A DNA stretch of 64,000 nt from Bacteroidota bacterium (GTDB lineage: Bacteria; Bacteroidota; Bacteroidia; UKL13-3), in assembly GCA_947457395.1 (NCBI GenBank), contig CANGVA010000008.1, positions 1 through 64,000 on the forward strand, written 5' to 3'. Below the pieces are notes generated by a model. It did not search any database. It was not told where the DNA came from and saw only the letters and a list, made by a program, of their open reading frames with translations. This document shows positions 61,494 to 64,000 of the stretch, piece by piece (the first letter of the stretch is position 1; the number at the start of each line of letters is the position of its first letter). Made by a program: the position numbers and the translations under genes.

Positions 61494-61793
61494 TTACTTA
61501 ATAAATGAATGTATAATACCTTTTAGTTGAGCGGCAGGTATCACTCCAGATTGCCTCCAAAGCACTTTGCCTTCTCTAAATAACATAAATGTAGGTACAC
61601 CCCTTATTTCATAATGAGCTGCCGCTTGCTGGTTTCGGTCTATATCTACTTTAATAATTCTAATTGCTTCTCCCATATCACCGGCCACTTCCTTAAGAAT
61701 GGGTGCCATTATTTTGCATGGCTGGCACCACTCTGCTGAAAAGTCTACCAGAACAGGTGTTTTATTATTGATGATATCTTGAAAAGTTGCCAT
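61494..61793 (-). CDS. Thioredoxin-family protein
   Basis: Small thiol-disulphide protein of 99 residues, standard thioredoxin fold. The active site reads W22-C23-Q-P-C26-K, with Gln replacing the usual Gly of WCGPC, which would alter its redox potential. Other family blocks: VLVDFSAEWCQPC, VDIDRNQQAAAHYEIRGVPTFMLFREG with the cis-Pro. It starts the operon with rhodanese and OsmC. Confidence 0.93.
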   Translation of the reverse strand: MATFQDIINNKTPVLVDFSAEWCQPCKIMAPILKEVAGDMGEAIRIIKVDIDRNQQAAAHYEIRGVPTFMLFREGKVLWRQSGVIPAAQLKGIIHSFIK

Positions 61794-61965
61794 CGTTCAG
61801 TTCTCAAATCTCTATAGAGAATGAAATATTTTTTATGATATATCTCATAGATACAAAAAACTTATGACAAAGCATATCATCATACACTTACTTAAATTAT
61901 TCAACTCATGCCAGTAAATCCTGTGTACTGATTTAATATGTTATGGAGGTAGTACTTTGGTAGAA

Positions 61966-62520
61966 CTACTTGGTGCTGATTGGGATATTAACCAATGTGT
62001 GATCCCAGTGTAGGTTTAGTGATGCACTGCCTGCACTATCAGGTTGTGAAAATGTTATTAGAAATTGCTCTTGTTCCGGTGCCTGGTTATTAGCACTTAC
62101 CTCTGTACGAAGCACATCATTTTCTTCATCGGGAGCCAAAAATCCCCATCGGTCAAAATCTTTATTGATTGCAATAATCCATTTGGATTCACCGGGTATC
62201 GTATACAAGCAGTAAACACCAGCATTAAGTGGCTGGTCATTGAATAAAATATCCTTATTCACTTTTATTGTGGTTGCTTCATTGGCACCTGCTCTCCAGT
62301 ATTTGCCGTATGGTTGCAGGGCACCATTTTTCTCCTCACCAAAAATCAGGCGGTTTTTGCGGTAGGGGCTGCAATAATTTACTTCAATTTTTAAGTCGTT
62401 AAACTCATAAAGAGCGTTTGCTGCCGGACTATGTTTCTTTGTAGCGCTACGCAAGTATCCGAAAATGCCTGCAAGGGCAGCACCAACAATTAATAAAATG
62501 ATAATTAATTTCTTCTTCAT
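61966..62520 (-). CDS. DUF2911 family secreted protein
   Basis: Protein of 184 residues with a signal anchor or signal peptide (MKKKLIIILLIVGAALAGIFGYL) and one DUF2911 domain, a beta-sandwich of unknown function. Typical blocks: IEVNYCSPYRKNRLIFG, LQPYGKYWRAGANEATTI, AGVYCLYTIPGESKWIIAINKD and the strand FLITFSQPDSAGSASLNLHWD. It appears in many Bacteroidota secreted or outer-membrane contexts. It stands alone, divergent from mlaE. Confidence 0.85.
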   Translation of the reverse strand: MKKKLIIILLIVGAALAGIFGYLRSATKKHSPAANALYEFNDLKIEVNYCSPYRKNRLIFGEEKNGALQPYGKYWRAGANEATTIKVNKDILFNDQPLNAGVYCLYTIPGESKWIIAINKDFDRWGFLAPDEENDVLRTEVSANNQAPEQEQFLITFSQPDSAGSASLNLHWDHTLVNIPISTK

Positions 62521-62618
62521 GAGTGTAATAGTTGTTCAAATATAGTAAATAAAGTTTTAATAGGGCTGATATCGCTCATATTTACTACCTAGTTTAAGCC
62601 ATATTTTTACCGACATAT

Positions 62619-63401
62619 ATGTTGATGATGAACCTTATTCCAAAGGCATTGTTGTTCATTTTTTCTGAAACTGCCAGTCTCACGCTATTCTTTTTCCGTT
62701 TTATCAGAAAGGGCATGATACCTGCTGGGGAATGGAGGGAGTTTTTTAAGCAATGTTTTATTGTTGGTAACCAATCTTTGCCATTGGTTGGCACCACTGC
62801 TTTTATAATCGGTCTGGTACTTACCATGCAATCACGGCCAACCTTGCAGTTGTTTGGTGCCGAATCCTGGTTGCCCGCCATGGTGGGCATATCTATTGTA
62901 AGAGAAATCGGACCTGTATTAACTGCATTAATATGTGCAGGTAAAGTTGGTTCAAGTATAGGTGCTGAGTTAGGATCCATGAAGGTAACAGAACAGATTG
63001 ATGCCATGGAGGTATCTGCTGTGAATCCCATGCGATACTTGGTTTCCACACGTATCTGGGCCTGCACACTTATGCTGCCATTGCTGGTTATATTGGGAGA
63101 TGCGATTGCGCTTACCGGATCTTGGATTGCGGTGAACATTAATGGAACAGTTACATTTGCTTTATTCTTTAAAAAGGTGTTTGCCAACGTGGCCTTCGGA
63201 GACTTGATTCCTTCCATACTTAAATCATTTTTCTTTGGATTTAGTATTGGTTTAATTGGTTGCTATAAAGGCTATATGGCCGAGAAGGGCACAGAAGGAG
63301 TGGGGCAGGCTGCAAATAGTGCCGTTGTAATGTCTTCCTTGTTGGTTTTTATCATTGATTTAATTGCCGTTCAAATTTCACAAATACTAGGCTTTATATA
63401 A
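62619..63401 (+). CDS. mlaE: MlaE-family ABC transporter permease
   Basis: Inner-membrane permease of 260 residues that moves phospholipids between the two membranes. The MlaE core is visible in GTTAFIIGLVLTMQSRPTLQLFGAESWLPA, SIVREIGPVLTALICAGKVGSSIGAELGSMKVTEQIDAMEVSAVNPMRYLVSTR and FFGFSIGLIGCYKGYMAEKGTEGVG. The following ATP-binding gene completes the pair. In Gram-negatives it maintains outer-membrane asymmetry. Confidence 0.93.
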   Translation: MLMMNLIPKALLFIFSETASLTLFFFRFIRKGMIPAGEWREFFKQCFIVGNQSLPLVGTTAFIIGLVLTMQSRPTLQLFGAESWLPAMVGISIVREIGPVLTALICAGKVGSSIGAELGSMKVTEQIDAMEVSAVNPMRYLVSTRIWACTLMLPLLVILGDAIALTGSWIAVNINGTVTFALFFKKVFANVAFGDLIPSILKSFFFGFSIGLIGCYKGYMAEKGTEGVGQAANSAVVMSSLLVFIIDLIAVQISQILGFI

Positions 63402-63414
63402 ATAGCAGCTACCT

Positions 63415-64000
63415 ATGCATGCAGCAGATATACTAGTTAACATGAGCAACGTTTATAAGGCCTTTGGCAGCAATCAGGTGTTAAAAGGTTTATCGCTTGA
63501 GTTATACCGAGGTGAAAACTTGGTGGTATTGGGTAAGTCGGGCAGCGGTAAATCTGTTTTAATAAAGTGTTTGGTGCGCCTTATTAACCATGATAGCGGG
63601 AATATAGCGGTTTTAAATAATGATGTTGAAAGCTTATCTGAACGAGCGTTAGATGTATTGCGCACCAGAATTGGCTTTCTTTTTCAAGGAAGTGCGTTAT
63701 ATGATTCTATGACGGTTGAAGAAAATATGGGCTTTGCGATGAATAGACTCCGGAAGCAGGTAACCGGTGTAGCATTAACTAAACTTATTGATGAGGCATT
63801 AGAGAATGTTGGATTGAAACAAACAGGTAAACTCATGCCATCCGAACTTTCCGGTGGGATGAAAAAGCGTGTTGCGCTTGCGCGTACTATTATCATGAAA
63901 CCTGAAATTATGTTATATGATGAGCCTACAACCGGGCTAGATCCAATAACATCAAGAGAAATAAGCAAGCTCATTGTAGATTTGCAGAGCCAATATCACA
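63415..64000 (+). CDS. mlaF: MlaF-family ABC transporter ATP-binding protein, 3' end outside window
   Basis: ATPase partner of MlaE; 195 residues are visible and the frame is open to the window end. The motifs are Walker A GKSGSGKSV (about 41-49), Q-loop FLFQGSALYDSMTVEEN, signature LSGGMKKR (about 147), and Walker B MLYDEPTTGLDP (about 167-178). The start is ATG at 63415, 13 bases after mlaE. The C-terminus and any MlaD partner lie beyond the window. Confidence 0.93.
   Translation, partial: MHAADILVNMSNVYKAFGSNQVLKGLSLELYRGENLVVLGKSGSGKSVLIKCLVRLINHDSGNIAVLNNDVESLSERALDVLRTRIGFLFQGSALYDSMTVEENMGFAMNRLRKQVTGVALTKLIDEALENVGLKQTGKLMPSELSGGMKKRVALARTIIMKPEIMLYDEPTTGLDPITSREISKLIVDLQSQYH

Noticed and set aside
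62594-63217. Open frame of 207 codons antisense to mlaE
   Set aside because: MlaE motifs are strong in the plus frame; the antisense product is low in recognisable domains and covers the same bases.
1-64000. CRISPR arrays, insertion sequences, prophage or toxin-antitoxin genes
   Set aside because: No regularly spaced repeats, transposase or integrase frames, terminal inverted repeats or phage genes were seen; gene order looks like stable core chromosome.

Overview
The window is an AT-rich chromosomal segment from a member of the Bacteroidota, closest in character to the Chitinophagales/Sphingobacteriales-like lineages. The evidence is an intact type IX secretion and gliding gene set (porP-gldK-gldL-gldM-gldN, plus porT next to ubiE), two secreted proteins with C-terminal type IX sorting domains, a fused alpha/beta branched-chain-type E1 dehydrogenase, DUF4271 next to hemD, the serC/serA/DUF1015 group, and promoters that follow the Bacteroidota pattern (TTG, about 19 bases, TAnnTTTG) rather than the sigma70 pattern. 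No phage, insertion sequence, CRISPR array or rRNA was seen. Both ends cut a gene: a GIY-YIG nuclease on the left and an MlaF-type ATPase on the right.

Layout. 1-6.3 kb: GIY-YIG end, tRNA-Leu(CAA) with its own promoter and terminator, a 2-oxoglutarate oxygenase, a TPR protein, a zinc-ribbon/Nif3 pair, and a WD40 gene divergent from a phosphopantetheinyl transferase. 6.3-16.4 kb: central metabolism (sucA, ald, fused E1), HU, two DUF1573 proteins, a bifunctional-nuclease-family protein and a nucleoside transporter. 16.4-23.0 kb: a minus-strand run (lipoprotein, type IX cargo, EamA exporter, LptF/G permease, tgt, porT, ubiE). 23.1-28.9 kb: lipoprotein, engB, hemW, an Omp85 barrel, DUF4271 and hemD. 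29.0-34.8 kb: porP and gldKLMN. 34.8-39.1 kb: a minus-strand run dtd-rsgA-crcB-DUF429-DUF2256-TIGR03643, divergent from a cryptochrome/photolyase gene whose frame is broken by one base. 39.1-46.8 kb: ppx, RNase Z, STAS, SDR, a redoxin plus cytochrome c/copper monooxygenase pair, msrA, metF and a barrel protein. 47-54.7 kb: secA, deoC, SPOR protein, FAH-family enzyme, DUF1015 and serA-like. 55-64 kb: serC, a barrel protein, rhomboid, phosphoesterase, an M43 metalloprotease exported by type IX, an OsmC-rhodanese-thioredoxin cluster, DUF2911, and mlaE/mlaF.

How it fits together. SecA moves proteins across the inner membrane. PorT, PorP and GldK/L/M/N then carry sorting-domain proteins (the 619-residue protein and the M43 protease) across the outer membrane. 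LptF/G, the Omp85 protein and MlaEF maintain that membrane. Most of the remainder is conserved housekeeping. The least explained parts are (1) the cryptochrome neighbourhood with two small partner proteins, one only 47 residues long, and (2) a cytochrome c protein whose C-terminal part carries all six copper ligands expected of a peptidylglycine-hydroxylase-like monooxygenase, translationally coupled to a secreted redoxin.
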